A stretch of 6,093 bases of DNA, from the NCBI GenBank assembly GCA_002351705.1, contig DEHC01000080.1, positions 1-6,093 of the forward strand. The letters run 5' to 3'. The position numbers and the translations under genes are program-made. Source of the stretch: Gammaproteobacteria bacterium UBA2810 (GTDB taxonomy: Bacteria; Pseudomonadota; Gammaproteobacteria; Enterobacterales; Succinivibrionaceae). Below the pieces are notes generated by a model. It ran no database searches and was not told the DNA's origin. It saw only the letters and a program-made list of their open reading frames with translations. Position 1 is the stretch's first letter; each line of letters starts with the position of its first letter. Positions 5,606 to 6,093 of the stretch are shown here, piece after piece.

Positions 5606-6093
5606 TCAGGCCCTGAGCGCCCTCTCGCCTCTTGCGATTCCGCAGACGCCGCTTCTTACCACCTCAAGAATGCCGGCGCTCTTTCCGACAATCTCGATGA
5701 AGGCGTCAAGCTTCTGTGTGTCGCCGACGAGCTGGATGACATAGAGCTCGGAGGTGACATCAACGATCTGACCGCGGAAAATGTCAGCGAGGTGCATGAG
5801 CTCGGTTCTGACATCCGTGGTGCTCGCACGGCACTTGATGAGCATAATCTCGCGCTCGATATAGGTGCTGTCAGCGAGGTCGCAGACCTTGAGGACATCC
5901 ACGAGCTTGTGGAGCTGCTTCGTGATCTGCTCGATCTCGCTGTTGTCGCCGTCGGTGACAATGGTGATTCTCGAGAGAGTGGAATCCTCGGTCGGTGCAA
6001 CGGTCAGGGACTCGATGTTGTACCCGCGCTGAGAGAAGAGACCTACGACGCGGCTGAGAGCGCCGGATTCGTTTTCAAGCAGAATTGAAATCA
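5606..6093 (-). CDS. ilvH: Acetolactate synthase small (regulatory) subunit, start cut by the window edge
   Basis: IlvH is the regulatory subunit of acetohydroxyacid synthase III, the first common step of valine, leucine and isoleucine synthesis. It activates the catalytic IlvI subunit and confers valine feedback inhibition. 161 residues are visible and the enteric protein has 163, so only about three to four N-terminal residues are missing. Visible residues 1-75 form the ACT domain, beginning ISILLENESGALSRVVGLF and continuing QRGYNIESLTVAP. The C-terminal domain contains YIEREIMLIK, IFRGQIVDVT, LYVIQL and the ending EVVRSGVCGIARGERALRA. The residues matching E. coli Asn11, Gly14, Ser17 and Asn29, sites where substitutions give valine resistance, are all retained, so feedback control is probably intact. 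The last two bases of the window give TG before the first full codon (Ile), which could be the end of a start codon or of an internal Leu/Val/Met. ilvI would be expected just beyond the right edge. An intrinsic terminator follows the stop. Confidence 0.95.
   Translation of the reverse strand, partial: ISILLENESGALSRVVGLFSQRGYNIESLTVAPTEDSTLSRITIVTDGDNSEIEQITKQLHKLVDVLKVCDLADSTYIEREIMLIKCRASTTDVRTELMHLADIFRGQIVDVTSELYVIQLVGDTQKLDAFIEIVGKSAGILEVVRSGVCGIARGERALRA

Noticed and set aside
5600..6088. 162-codon plus-strand open frame opposite ilvH
   Set aside because: It mirrors the conserved IlvH frame on the minus strand. Its acidic, Leu/Val-rich content is the complement of IlvH codons.
1..6093. 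Defence system, CRISPR array, toxin-antitoxin pair or mobile element
   Set aside because: No direct-repeat array, transposase, terminal inverted repeats or effector/antitoxin pair was seen. The COG2865-type protein alone is not evidence of a defence locus.

Overview
The window reads as a housekeeping stretch of a Gram-negative gammaproteobacterium. It encodes KDO-8-phosphate synthase (lipopolysaccharide inner core), an outer-membrane maltoporin, and an acetolactate synthase small subunit, all close to the enteric proteins as I remember them. GC content is moderate. A carbohydrate-fermenting, maltoporin-bearing lineage such as the Aeromonadales/Succinivibrionaceae would fit, but that placement is a guess.

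Every supported gene lies on the minus strand, so transcription runs from high to low coordinates. From the right edge: ilvH (nearly complete, its first few codons cut off) ends in a strong intrinsic terminator at 5549-5575. Next is a 230-base gap with a likely prfA promoter and a 12-bp palindrome. Then comes a tight block prfA-prmC-kdsA (peptide release factor 1, the methyltransferase that modifies its GGQ motif, and KDO-8-P synthase), with gaps of 9 and 20 bases, closed by a hairpin/T-tract terminator at 2459-2508. This resembles the enteric hemA-prfA-prmC-(sirB)-kdsA cluster with hemA absent and nothing between prmC and kdsA.

Below the terminator is a gene for a COG2865-type protein (divergent ATP-binding domain plus a C-terminal winged helix) that lacks the usual N-terminal AlbA_2/Schlafen-like domain. 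Its stop codon runs straight into a maltoporin (lamB-like) gene. The maltoporin has a recognisable signal peptide, a complete mature sequence of about 425 residues and the classic Trp-Trp C-terminus. However, it has no ATG/GTG/TTG start, no ribosome-binding site and no room for its own promoter, and its frame is broken by one base near position 512. It is annotated as a pseudogene, with the caveat that a sequencing error and an assembly join could produce the same picture.

I see no CRISPR array, tRNA, rRNA, insertion sequence or defence system, and no convincing undescribed system. The most notable points are the COG2865/lamB junction, the lamB frameshift, and the missing N-terminal domain of the COG2865-type protein.
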